NCBI GenBank assembly: GCA_032718475.1
Contig: JAUCBJ010000606.1
Span: 1-64,000, forward strand
Reading direction: 5' to 3'
Length of the DNA stretch: 64,000 bases
DNA from: Nemertoderma westbladi
Taxonomy: Eukaryota; Xenacoelomorpha; Nemertodermatida; Nemertodermatidae
The notes under the pieces: model-generated
What the model saw: the letters and a program-made list of their open reading frames with translations, nothing else
What the model was told of the DNA's origin: nothing
Databases searched by the model: none
Made by a program: the position numbers and the translations under genes
Shown: piece after piece, positions 48,150 through 59,100 of the stretch
How positions within the stretch are numbered: position 1 is the stretch's first letter
Layout of the letters: every line of letters begins with the position of its first letter

Positions 48150-50929
48150 CTGTAGTCGGATAGATTTAGGTGCGGTTTGGTTGCAGTAATAATGTAACAT
48201 AAAAATAAACTAATAAACCAGCAATTAGCTGAATATTATTATGTATTCAGTTATCTGTTAGGTTGTTTGTTATTGGTTTGTATCAATGGCGTTTTAACCA
48301 ACTGGTAGTTCTACTCAAATAAACAAACTATAATGGTGCCAATAGGCGTACCGGTACTGCAATGCAGTAAAGTAACTGTAAGAGAATACAACCGGTAATG
48401 TATAATAAAAACTTTCATTTTCAAGTCTGCCACACAGTCCCATTACTTACAACAAAGGCTTATTATAATAATATATTACACCTGTCATTTTAGATAAGAA
48501 GGGACATCCCTAACCCACACCCCACCTCATTTTTATACAATCTTTATCATACTTTATTTAACATGGAGCTACATAGAATTTTCTTTTTTGAATTTATAGA
48601 CGTTTAACGTTTACGATATCGCCCTCATTGCATTACGGCCATTCCTCATATTGGCCACAACGACATATTATTAGAAAGCTTGAGTTGTAAGGATTCCAAA
48701 TATAAATATATTTTGAGTTTCGTTGAGAAACAGCTGAGAAATAATACTGGCGTTCAAAGATTGTGATAAATTATCATTCGCTGGAAGTCATTTATTATAA
48801 TTAATATAAACACAACATTCTAGAACGTGTTATTATTTTTATCATTTTTATGATAAAAATCCCATTTATTTATCCTATTTATAATATATTATTATATTTA
48901 TGTATGCATAGCTACACATACATAAATAATATGTTACAGAAGGTTTTGTGTTTACAAAGCCGGCACAGCATTCTTAAAAATGCAGCTGCAATGCAGCATG
49001 CCGATCCTAGTAGTTGTGTCTACTAAACGGAATAACTGGTATATTATAATGAAAGATACTTCTTGCAATCTTAGAACGCCCATATCTCATTTGTTTATCA
49101 ACAAAATTTAGACATTAATACATTTTTGGAATCCTCACAATGCAAGCTTTCAAATATATAAAAAATAAATCACTATTGATGAGAAAAATGGCAACGAAAC
49201 GAAGGCAACAATTTCGTAAAAGTCACTTTTATAAAACTTTTGTAAAAATTTAAATGTAAAATTGAAAATTCCGGTTACATGGGGTCCTCTGCTCTGAGTT
49301 GAACTAATACAATTTTTAATAAGGAAACAGCTTATTTCTGCGAGTTAAATTATCGTGCAGTAGGGAGCTGATTTTTGACTCATACGGTTTGGAATACTGT
49401 TTGGAACAACTTGACACTGTAGTATTTAGACTGGTAGTGGTGATACAGAATATGATACTCTGACCTTTTTGAAATTGACCACCACCGCAAACAGAGAAAT
49501 GTATCATTGGATTTGGTAGGTTTTCTCATGTTACAATACGTGTGGAATTATTGTACTGTTTATAGCAGAGTAAGTGTCTTTTTCAAAAATTACGAGTGTA
49601 CAGAACAGTGAGTGTGGAAAAATATTAATGTAAGTTCATACTGTATAAGTATATAAGTGTCACTCATCAAAGAAAGTACAATTTTTAATGTCGTTTTATT
49701 CCTGGTAAAATAAATTATTATAAAAATATATGTATATAAAGTAGTTCGTATTGGAATAGTTTCGTGAGTTGCCAAATCGGTTGGATCTATATATGGGAGT
49801 CTAGAACTGACACGTTATATTCGTCAAATAAGTGGCCATTGTCGATACAGTGTTGTGTTATTCCACAACGTTTATAGCCATTATATAAGACCGCTTAAAA
49901 CTGTAAATCTATACATTTTATTTACCAATTACCATTATTTACATTTAAATTTTAAGCCCACCACCAACACTGTCAGTAAAAACTATAACACTCTCCATAA
50001 ATAATGTTCGTTGTGGCGCTATACATGTTTTCGTTTAAGTTTCCCAATGTAATTATGGTCAGTTCAGGCATTACAGTCTATTTTACATATTGCATGCATG
50101 AGTTTAACCTTCTTTCCCAACCCTCTTTAAATCGGAGCAAATTTGTTGAAATTTTTGAAACAGTTTCATATCGAATCAACTTAAACTTTGTAAAAAAAAA
50201 TTTAAGGGGGGGATACACCATTTTGGTCCAAAATATGTCGAAATTTTTTTATGGTCTATTATAATGCACCATTGAATGGTGTTTCCAAATCTGATAACCG
50301 CTATTTCATAGCTCTTTTAGTTTTCAAGTTATAACAATTTCCATTTCGGAATTCCTATTGAAATTACTATTACTATGTATAATGAAAGGTCGATTATCTC
50401 CAAATATTTTTTTTATTAAAGTGTCAACTTCAAAACCCTACTACTTCTACAATTTTTAAGTAATTAGTCTGAAAATTCCTGTGGGTGTCTACATAGCCAC
50501 CCTGCATAAAAGTATCAGACAACTTTGCGAAATTATTTGTTAATAAAATTTAATACTATTTATAACAAACCTAAAAATTTGCATAAATTTGCAGCGCCAC
50601 CTAGCGGTGCAGAATTATTTTCACAAAATTTCGCCTGATAGTTATGTTGCCCCATCTTTGATCTATCACATAAAAAAACTTTCATGTGATTGTAAAATTG
50701 TTAGGGTTTTAAGCGCAACCAAGTTTTTTTTGTTGTTAACTAGTATTAAATAGGTCAAAAACTTTTTTTGAACTGTCATGTAGAATAGCATCTTAGGCAC
50801 CTATATGCCAAATTTTAGCCAAAACCAAACAATTTTGAAACGCTGAGAGTGATAAATCGAAGAGTTGTCCGAAAATGCTGTACCCCCCCCCCCCCCCCCC
50901 CCCCCTTAATTGGTTCGTCCGGTGTAACA

Positions 50930-51270
50930 GGCTGAGATAACTCCCCACCAAATATGACTCCCCAGTCTTTTCAGCCTAGGCTGAGAACACCCCCAGTTTT
51001 CTTCCTAGATTTCTTAATTAACGGAAAGGAGCAGGTTACAGTGGCAGGCTTTTCTAACCAAAACAATAAACGATAACTCATTAACATAGGTAACAGTTCA
51101 ATTTTTGCAATATACGGAAATAGCACAGGTACTGTACGGATATGAATTATAACTCCATTAGGGGAGTCATATCAGCCTAAGGGGAGTCATAACTGGGGGT
51201 GGGGAGTGTTCTCAGCCTAGGCTGAGACGATTGGGGAGTCATTTCAAGAGGGAGTTACAGTATCTCAGCC
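50930..51270. mobile_element. MITE-like inverted repeat in the intron
   Basis: The left arm 50930-51000 (GGCTGAGATAACTCCC...) and right arm about 51190-51270 (...TATCTCAGCC) are imperfect complements enclosing ~190 bp. Both arms carry the palindrome AGCCTAGGCT. There is no ORF. Target duplication is not clear. Confidence 0.55.
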
Positions 51271-51283
51271 TTGTAAACCAGCA

Positions 51284-51511
51284 CTATTGACTGCTATTAG
51301 ACCGAAGTTTAAATTGGTAGTTCGTTTGGTCCAATATATTTGACCGAGTCCTACGTTCGAAATTAAATGTGTGCAATCCAATCTGATCAAGGATTGTTTT
51401 TATAGCTTTGGAGACTGTTGGTACAAATCGTATAACACAATAAGTATCGTCAGTAGGTTTGGGAGCTACTGTTGGAGCTGGAGGAGGGTTGGAGACTATT
51501 CTCGACCACAT
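51284..51511 (-). pseudogene. Possible retroelement-derived ORF fragment
   Basis: A 75-codon ORF contains FVPTVSKAIKTILDQIGLHTFNF, followed by a basic stretch. This resembles the segment after the reverse-transcriptase core in some Penelope/LINE-like proteins (a 'YVxxxSxxIxxIL' pattern). It is a weak, memory-based similarity. The ORF abuts the 35-bp minisatellite and has no partner domains. Confidence 0.2.
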
Positions 51512-51512
51512 C

Positions 51513-51969
51513 TCGCGGGTAGTTGTTTATATTAACAGTATACAGTATCGCGGGTAGTTGTTTATATTAACAGTATACAGTATCGCGGGTAGTTGTTTAT
51601 ATTAACAGTATACAGTATCGCGGGTAGTTGTTTATATTAACAGTATACAATATCGCGGGTAGTTGTTTATATTAACAGTTACAGTATCGCGGGTAGTTGT
51701 TTATATTAACAGTATATACAGTATCGCGGGTAGTTGTTTATATTAACAGTATACAGTATCGCGGGTAGTTGTTTATATTAACAGTATGATGGGTAGTTGT
51801 TTATATTAACAGTATACAGTATCGCAGGTAGTTGTTTATATTAACAGTATACAGTATCGCGGGTAGTTGTTTATATTAACAGTATACAGTATCGCGGGTA
51901 GTTGTTTATATTAACAGTATACAGTATCGCGGGTAGTTGTTTATATTACCAGTATACAGTATCGCGGGT
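51513..51969. repeat. 35-bp minisatellite, about 13 units (left block)
   Basis: Units read TATCGCGGGTAGTTGTTTAT then ATTAACAGTATACAG, with a few shortened or TA-expanded units. The array is interrupted by the transposon at 51970 and resumes at 53244. Confidence 0.92.
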
Positions 51970-53243
51970 GGATCTAGGACACTTCCCCCCCGGACACTTC
52001 CCCCCCGGACACTTCCCCTCCGCCCAAGTAGGACACTTCCCCCCCGGACACTTCCCCTCCCCCCCGGACACTTGCCCCCCGGACACTTCCCCCCCAGTTA
52101 AAGTGTTAAAATTAATCTGGGTGCATCAAAGCAATAAACAAAAGTTAAAGATGGTTACAGGACAAGTTGTATCTAGACAAGTTTTTTCAAAATTATAAAA
52201 GAAACATTTTTATAGTCAAATTTTGTTTGTTTTTCTTTTAATTCCTTTAATTCTTTTAATTTCTTTTAAAAGGGGGCTGCCGCCCCCAAACCCCCGCTTC
52301 TTTTGTTGGGGGCTACAGCCCCCAAACCCCCCCTTCTTTTCTTGGGGGCTGCCGCCCCCAAACCCCCGCTTCTTTTCTTGGAGGTCATCGCCCCCAGACC
52401 CCGGCATTTCCCTGAGTGCCCGTGGTGAAAGACTTAAGACCATTTTGAACTTATTAATTCATGTTTGTATCATCAGATAATAAATTGACTAAGCCTAAAG
52501 TAGGAGCTGTATTGAATGTTAACCAATTTAATATATAAATTACTACAATATTATATAATTCAACAAAATCCTATTAAAAATATTGCAAGTAACCAGGAAA
52601 TTTGATATGTTGTGTGTATAATATCTATATAGTATGTATAGTAGTAATATGTATATCAATATGTAATGCTGAACACAGAATACAGGTCGACTCATGTCGA
52701 TTTTACCCTGGAGAGGTATAATTTTGATTGCATCAATAATATTCATCCCCATCTGCAACAATTTGAAGAAGACTATTACATAAAAATACCTATAATTAAA
52801 ACAATTAATTATTATAATTCTATAGTTAATAAAAACAGTATAGTATATCTTTCGGGGGATGGAATTTATAGGTCATCTACTATAATTAATTGTTTAAAGA
52901 TTAGCAAACAATACGATGTAATTGCATTGATAAATCCCATCAATAAAACTTGGATATAAAATGTAAAATCGGGATGCAAAAGATCACTTTCTGAGCTACC
53001 AAAGGAAAATTGGATACAACTTATCTGGATACAAGCGGTCCGTTTACCTTACAAAATGAAAAATACGAATGTGCGAAGTTAAGAACAGTCGGGGGGGGGG
53101 AGTGTCCGCGGGGGGGAAGTGTCTGGGGGGAAGTGTCCGGGGGGGAAGTGTCTGGGGGGAAGTGTCCGGGGGGGAAGTGTCCTACTTGAGCGGGGGGGAA
53201 CTGTCCGGGGGAGAAGTGTCCGGGGGGGAAGTGTCCGAACACC
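51970..53243. mobile_element. Transposon with long repetitive inverted termini, inserted in the minisatellite
   Basis: The left terminus (51970 to about 52095) is built of tandem GGACACTTCCCCCCC-type units; the right terminus (about 53090-53243) carries their complement. Inner parts include CCCAAGTAGGACACTTCC against GGAAGTGTCCTACTTGAG. Both outer flanks read ATCGCGGGT, compatible with a 9-bp target duplication, but the host is itself tandem, so this is ambiguous. The interior has three ~55-bp repeats with GGGGGCTGCCGCCCCC palindromes (52268-52410). No transposase is recognised, so it looks non-autonomous; a foldback or Mutator-like class is possible. Confidence 0.7.
52666..52959 (+). CDS. 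Unrecognised small ORF inside the inverted-terminus transposon
   Basis: 97 codons from an ATG, AT-rich, rich in Ile, Asn and Tyr, with no motif I recognise. It is the only sizeable ORF of the element outside its low-complexity termini. It may be spurious. Confidence 0.2.
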   Translation: MLNTEYRSTHVDFTLERYNFDCINNIHPHLQQFEEDYYIKIPIIKTINYYNSIVNKNSIVYLSGDGIYRSSTIINCLKISKQYDVIALINPINKTWI

Positions 53244-53315
53244 ATCGCGGGTAGTTGTTTATATTAACAGTATATACAGTATCGCGGGTTGTTGTTTATA
53301 TTAACAGTATACAGT
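53244..53315. repeat. 35-bp minisatellite, right block (two units)
   Basis: Same unit as 51513-51969, confirming that 51970-53243 was inserted into a pre-existing array. Confidence 0.9.
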
Positions 53316-53392
53316 TTCAGTGAGATATTGTATTTCAGCTTCATACTTCGGCTCAGAAATATTGCAAAAAACATATTTTTATAATTTTAACC

Positions 53393-53500
53393 ATCCTATT
53401 GTCCGGCCTATTGTTTCGCCTATTGTCCCGCCTATTGTCCCGCCTATTGCCCCGCATGTTGTCCTGCCTATTAATTGTCCCGCCCTTTGTCCCGCCCCCG
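53393..53500. repeat. Short CCTATTGTCC(C/G) tandem repeat
   Basis: About eight imperfect 11-12-bp units just before the Roc exon. Low complexity, non-coding. Confidence 0.75.
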
Positions 53501-53558
53501 TAATATTGGATGTCAACTCAGTGGAAAGACAGCTTAACAATAATTATACTTTATACAG

Positions 53559-55249
53559 GAGATGATGGCGGCACAATTACAGTAATTGATACGTTCAGTA
53601 AAGATCAAACTGAAACAAAGAAAAGTATCAAACAGGTGGAAAGTATATTGGAGAAAACTGAAGAATTAAAGGAAATTGTTGAGTATATTGGATGGGTTGG
53701 TCCCATAAATAAACCACTTCAAGGTAAGATAACTGATATAATTATATCTACTGTTGATGTTCTTTCAGATAAAGAGAAAGAACTTTACTTTAGACTGGAT
53801 GCAGATATTTCTGAGTTAACAACGCAGAATCTGGTTAGTATTTGGGGTTTAGATGAAGTTTCAACAATAGAAATCGTTAAAAAATTGAGAGACTTGGGAC
53901 TTCTGTCTACAAGTGAATTAAATTCACTGAAAGTTCCAAAACTTTTCATTAATTATATAAAAGAACAAAAACGGCTGCCAATTGAGATACTGGCGAGAGG
54001 CCCAGAAGCATTGGCTGCTTATAAAGCAGCTCTTTCTAAAGGGACTACATGGATACTGAAAACCCGGTTAATGTTAGTGGGACAAGAGAGGGCTGGTAAA
54101 ACAAGTTTGAAGAAGGCCCTTATTGGTCAACCGTGTGATATTAATGAACAAATAACAGATGGTATTGACTCATCTGCTAACTGTATTATAAATACCAAAC
54201 AAAACACAGATTGGACCAACTTACGAGATAAAGATAAAGAAAACTTGGAGAAAGATGTCAATGACTTTGTTACTAAACAAATAGCACAAACTGTTCTAGA
54301 AAGTAAACAAGTTGCAGATAATAAAAGGGATGATTCTGGAACTTCTGGAAAGGTTGTTGGAAGTGCGACTCCCATAGTTTCAACCTCTTCATCAGCAGCT
54401 AATGCTAAACCTACAGAGATTCCTATTACAGTTGCAAGTGGAAGTGCTGATAAAGTTCCAACCATTAGTTTGTGGAGGAGGTTAGTTTCCAAAATTACAC
54501 GCAATAAAGAACAGATCAGTAATGAATGTGAAGTCAGGGTCACAGAGGGAAGCATTGGTAGACATAGAGAAGGTACAGGATATATTCAACCCAAACATGA
54601 TTCTTCTGAAACACAAATCCCTCCAAACATATCTAAAGGAGTAGAAGATATACTCACATCTGGTAAACCTCAAGATATTCTGGCTAAATTTAATGAGGAA
54701 GACAGTCGCTTTTCTCTACAGATAGTCGATTTTGGAGGCCAATGTATTTATTATACAACCCATCAGATATTTTTGAGTAGACGTGCTATTTACATAATTG
54801 TATTTGATTTGACACAAGATCTCGACAAAACAGCTGATGTTATTGTTAGAGCTGATGACACCAACATAAAAGTTTATGGCGAGATGACCAATATTGAATT
54901 TATAGATTTTTGGTTAAGGAGTATTTACTCATTTGGTGCGAATTTTGATGAAAAAACATCAAATGTTGTCGGCCCACCAGTATTTATAGTCGGAACTCAT
55001 AAAGGTAGTTTAGATGCTGATTCTAGAACTCAATCAACTTTAGCAACTAATGTTTTTAAATCCATTAACAACTATATAGATAAAACTCACCTTACAAGTA
55101 ATTTAGTAAAGGAATTTTATGCATTGGAAAATAATAAAGAAATTGTGAGTGATAGCGCTGAAGAACTGGAGAATTTGCAGCAAGATATTGCCAAGGAAAT
55201 GATTAGGTTCAAAGAGGAAATACCTCTACAATATTTAAAATTTGAATAA
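53559..55249 (+). CDS. WD40-Roc-COR-CARD protein, second coding exon up to in-frame stop
   Basis: The acceptor TTATACAG precedes 53559. The exon completes blade 7 (DDGGTITVID). Numbered in the spliced protein: residues about 347-400 (LSDKEKELYF... LVSIWGLDE... LRDLGLL) look like an APAF-1/NB-ARC winged helix. The typical pre-Roc RGPEALAAYKAALSKG follows. The Roc P-loop is GQERAGKTS (456-464), then TDGID (switch I). A ~150-residue Ser/Thr/Lys-rich insertion precedes DFGGQ (672-676) and THHQ-type switch II residues. The G4 position reads VGTHKG, lacking the usual Asp. Roc-COR proteins are dimeric regulatory GTPases. The reading frame meets TAA at 55247-55249 in the Roc-COR linker (...LQYLKFE), where the family continues; see 55250-55788. 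An ORF extends upstream to 53510, but that part is intron. Confidence 0.85.
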
Positions 55250-55786
55250 CTTGTGTCTCAATTAATAAACGATGGCAAAGTTTATATTAACATTGACGAA
55301 TTAAAAGTAAAGTTAAATGCTATTGATGTAGAAATGAATGACATTGGTTTGAAAACAATGTTAGAATTTTACCACGATATGGGTACAATAATTTACTTTG
55401 ATGATGAATCTCTAAGAGACACTGTTATAATGAGCCCAGAATGGTTGAGTGGAATGTTTACCAAAATAATAACTGTAAAAGACAAAATAAAGAAACAACA
55501 TTTTACTTTCTGGAAGGATCTGGACGACAATGGTATATTACATGAAGAACTCCTTGATTATCTGTGGGAAGGCGTTCTTGATAAAAAACAATTTATGTTG
55601 AATATTCTAGAACGTTTTGATTTACTGTGTGAAAGAGTTTTGCCTCAGATTAAAGGAACTTTAAACCAAAATATAAAGCGATCCTATTATGTTCCGTGCA
55701 GACTGAAACCAGTAAAAATAAATCCGTTTGTACCAAAATATTCCAGCTTGGAATTTTATATAATATTCGATAGTTTCTTACCAGAA

Positions 55787-55788
<2 letters not shown>
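55250..55788 (+). pseudogene. COR domain, N-terminal half, beyond the in-frame stop
   Basis: Same frame as the preceding exon. It starts LVSQLINDGKVYINIDELK and continues with COR features: FYHDMGTIIYFDDESLRDTVIMSPEWL, then a helical part and YYVPCRLKP. It ends LPESF at a 33-T run where the LINE is inserted. Homology carries straight across the TAA, so the stop is a point nonsense change, a sequencing error or a polymorphism. Confidence 0.75.
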
Positions 55789-55825
<37 letters not shown>

Positions 55826-55921
55826 ATAATAAGGCACGGTTTAGCGGCCCGCCCAAGCCTTTAATATTCGTTGTATAATGTTTAGTGAATAATTATAACA
55901 TGCAATTAATATAAAAAAAAA

Positions 55922-56116
55922 AAAAAACTACACCCCCCCCCCCCCCTGGTACCAACGTGCTAGTTAAGGTGCCGGAAGCAAGCTTATTTGGCACTTAAAA
56001 AGCTTATAAAATAATAAAGTTATGTCTCATTGGTATTTTGGTATTACACTGTTCGGCAGTCTTTGTTTATTCCTTATTGAACAATATCTATGCTTATGTA
56101 CAGTAGATACTGTATT
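55922..56116 (-). other. LINE 3' UTR with homopolymer tracts
   Basis: Contains an A-run and a C-run (plus strand, about 55912-55948), then unique sequence up to the ORF2 stop. No other feature is seen. Confidence 0.6.
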
Positions 56117-59100
56117 TTATTTGTTTACCTTGTGTTGGGAAGTCAGTAATCCTTTTTTGAGATTATTTTTGAATTGATTTAATGTAGGAGATCTGCGTAT
56201 TTCAGGGAGAAGGTCATTCCAGTATAGTGGGCCTTGGTAAGTTACTGCAGTTTGAGTTAATGATTTGCGATATAGAGGAAGATGAATATTGTACATTGTA
56301 CGAGTGTTGTAATTGTGAAACTGTCGATTTACTATTAAAATAGATTTTAAATTTTCTGGAAGATCTAGTTTTCCATTAATAGATTTGTACATGAAAAGTA
56401 AACATTGATATTTATATATATTAGATAGTGTTAATTCGTTCTGGGTTTTCATGAGTTCCTCTGTATGGTATTGTGAATGTTTTAAGTGTATGTAGCGAAT
56501 TGCCCTTTTTTGTAAAATAAGTAATGAATTTGTAGCTGTACTATTTGAACTGGCACCATTGCCCCATACCGTAAGTGCGAATGTGAGATATGGGCGGATC
56601 AGTGTGTGGTATAATGTCAGGCGAATTTTGTACGGGATGAAATGTTTAAGTTTACCAAGAATTCCCACATTTTTAGCTATTTTTAGTCGTATGTATTGAA
56701 TATGCTTGTTCCATTTTAAATCACTACTTATAATAATTCCAAGAAATTTCATTTCATTTACTTTTTCGATTAAGTTTCCGTTAATCAAAATGTGTTTGTT
56801 TGCCCAGCTGTATTGTTTAGTAGAAAATATTATAAACTTAGTTTTATCTAAATTTAGGGATAGTTTATTTGTTGCAAGCCATTTATATATATTAAGTAAT
56901 TCGCTGTTAAGTTGATCTATGAGTATATTTAAGTCAGATCCTGAGTGGAAAATATTCGTGTCATCGGCAAAAAGAACAAAATTTAGAATGGATGAACATT
57001 CTGTAATATCATTAATATAAATCAGAAATAGTACCGGTCCAAGAATAGACCCTTGTGGAACGCCACAAGTTATTGTACTAGAATTTGATAGGGTCGATTT
57101 AAATAGCACTTTTTGCCGACGATCTGTTAGGTAGCTCCTGAACCAATCCAAAGGCGTCCCACGAATACCGTAGTGTTCGAGTTTTTGAATTAATATTTTA
57201 TGGTTGACAGTATCAAACGCCTTAGAGAGGTCCAGGAACAGACCCACAGTGATATTATTATTCTCGTTTTCAGTCAAAAGGTCATGTAACAGAGATGAAA
57301 GCGCAGTTTCAGTTGATTTTTTAGTTTGGAAGCCAAACTGTTTTGAGGTTAATATTTTTTCTCTTTTAATAAATTCGAGGAGTTGTATGCTTACAATTTT
57401 TTCAAGGATTTTTGAGAAATATGGTAGTACGCTAATTGGACGATAGTTTGTTATTATATTTTTATTACCCCTTTTAAATACTGGTACAACTTTAGCGCAT
57501 TTTAATTGGTCTGGCACAACACCTGTGAGTAAAGATAAATTAATTATGTGCGTTAAGGGAGTTGCAATTTTTGGAAGTGCTGACCGTGCTAATACTGGAT
57601 CAACGCCATCAAGCCCGATTGACTTTTTATTATTCAAAGACATTGCACATTTCAGTAAATCATTTTCAGAAATGGTATCCAAAAACATTGAATTTAGGGT
57701 TGGGTTTTTCAGGAATGTGGCCACGGGTCTATCTGTAGTTGGAATTTTACTTGCAAGTTTTTCTCCGACAGATACATAGTGGTTATTAAATGCATTTGAA
57801 ATACAATATTCATCTTCCTCCAATTTTGACCTGACTAGGAAAGTAGATGGATAGCTAGACGACTTGTTCCTATTAGTAAGTACTTTTATAGTATTCCAGG
57901 TTTGACTAATATTATATTTAAATTTTTCAAAGAGATGTGAAAAATGACGTTTTTTTGAGTTTCGGATTAAAGTTGTTAGTAAATTTTTATATTTCGTGTA
58001 AGATGTCTTTGTTTCTTCCGTTTTAGTTTTTATGAATGAGGAAAATAATTTTTGTTTCCTTTTGATACAAGCATAAATAGAATTTGTTATCCATGGTTTT
58101 TCAATGTTTATTAATTTAAATTGTTTAAATGGAAAGTTTAGCACAAATAAATTTTGGTATTCTGATATAAACTTGTTGTACGCTTCAGTTGCATCGGTTT
58201 CATTCAGGATTGTTTCCCATTCATTATGTTTTGATTTATTGCCAAGAGCGTTCAAAAATTTATTTATATTAGAATCGGAGGTGTCCCTTTTAGTGTAGAA
58301 ATTTGGTGGTGGTGGTACGGAATTAAGCGCAATATCACAGATTGCAAAAATAGGAAGGTGGTCAGATATATCTGCTATAATTATACCTGATTCGCAAATA
58401 GTTGAATAATCATTTGTTAGAATGTTGTCTATTGCGGTTGAGGTCGTGTCTGTTATTCGCGTAGGCTTATTTATTACGGGCAAAAAACAGTGAGATGATA
58501 TGGTTTCAAAAAATGTATGCGCTATTGGTGATGTGTTTATATGCAGTATATTTATGTTGAAATCACCCATAAGATAACAAATTTTACCTTCATTGTTGAT
58601 TTTTGTTAAGGTTGAACTGAGTAATTTGAGAAATTCCTCCAAATCTGAGTTAGGCGGGCGATAAATGCAACCAAATATAATATTTTTATTAGACCCTCGT
58701 TGCCATTCTATAAATGTAGATTCAAACAGGCCTGAATTGAATATATTGAGATCATTTCGCTTAATATAATTAAGCGAATTATGAATATATATACCAGTTC
58801 CACCACCATTTTGATTTTTTCTATAATCATATTCAAAGTCGTAGTTTTTTAAGGCAAAGGAATCATGATTGAGATTATTTTGCCAAGTTTCAGTTATGCC
58901 AATAATTCGTGGGGGCTCAGATATGCATTGTAGCATGTATGCGAGATTATCTAAATTCTTGTTGAGACTACGAATATTGGTGTGCATAAAGGAAAATTTA
59001 GAAGAATTATTAAGAAGTGAAAAATCAGAATGGTAGTCGCATTTAATATTATGATAAAAATTAGTGTCTGGGTCCAGCTGTCCATCTACTCCATTTCCAT

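Larger units (their letters stand above)
47848..53558 (+). other. 5.7-kb intron between the WD40 and Roc exons
   Basis: Donor GTAATT at 47848 and acceptor TTATACTTTATACAG ending at 53558; both sides are phase 1, so the frame is kept. It contains two inverted-repeat elements, a 35-bp minisatellite and long AT-rich stretches (about 48150-50880) where I see nothing recognisable apart from a C-run at about 50884-50905. Small ORFs such as 50004-50264 lack support. Confidence 0.75.

Noticed and set aside
49316-50264. Small ORFs in the intron (49316-49507, 49590-49775, 50004-50264)
   Set aside because: Short, AT-rich, no recognisable domain or splice context.
53069-53304. Gly-rich ORFs near 53069-53304 and Pro-rich ORFs near 51902-52480
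   Set aside because: They are translations of the GGACACTTCC/C-run terminal repeats and GGGGGCTGCC palindromes of the inserted transposon.
55247-55249. Alternative genetic code with TAA read as an amino acid
   Set aside because: The LINE ORF2 and the CARD-containing end of the gene terminate at TAA at the expected places.
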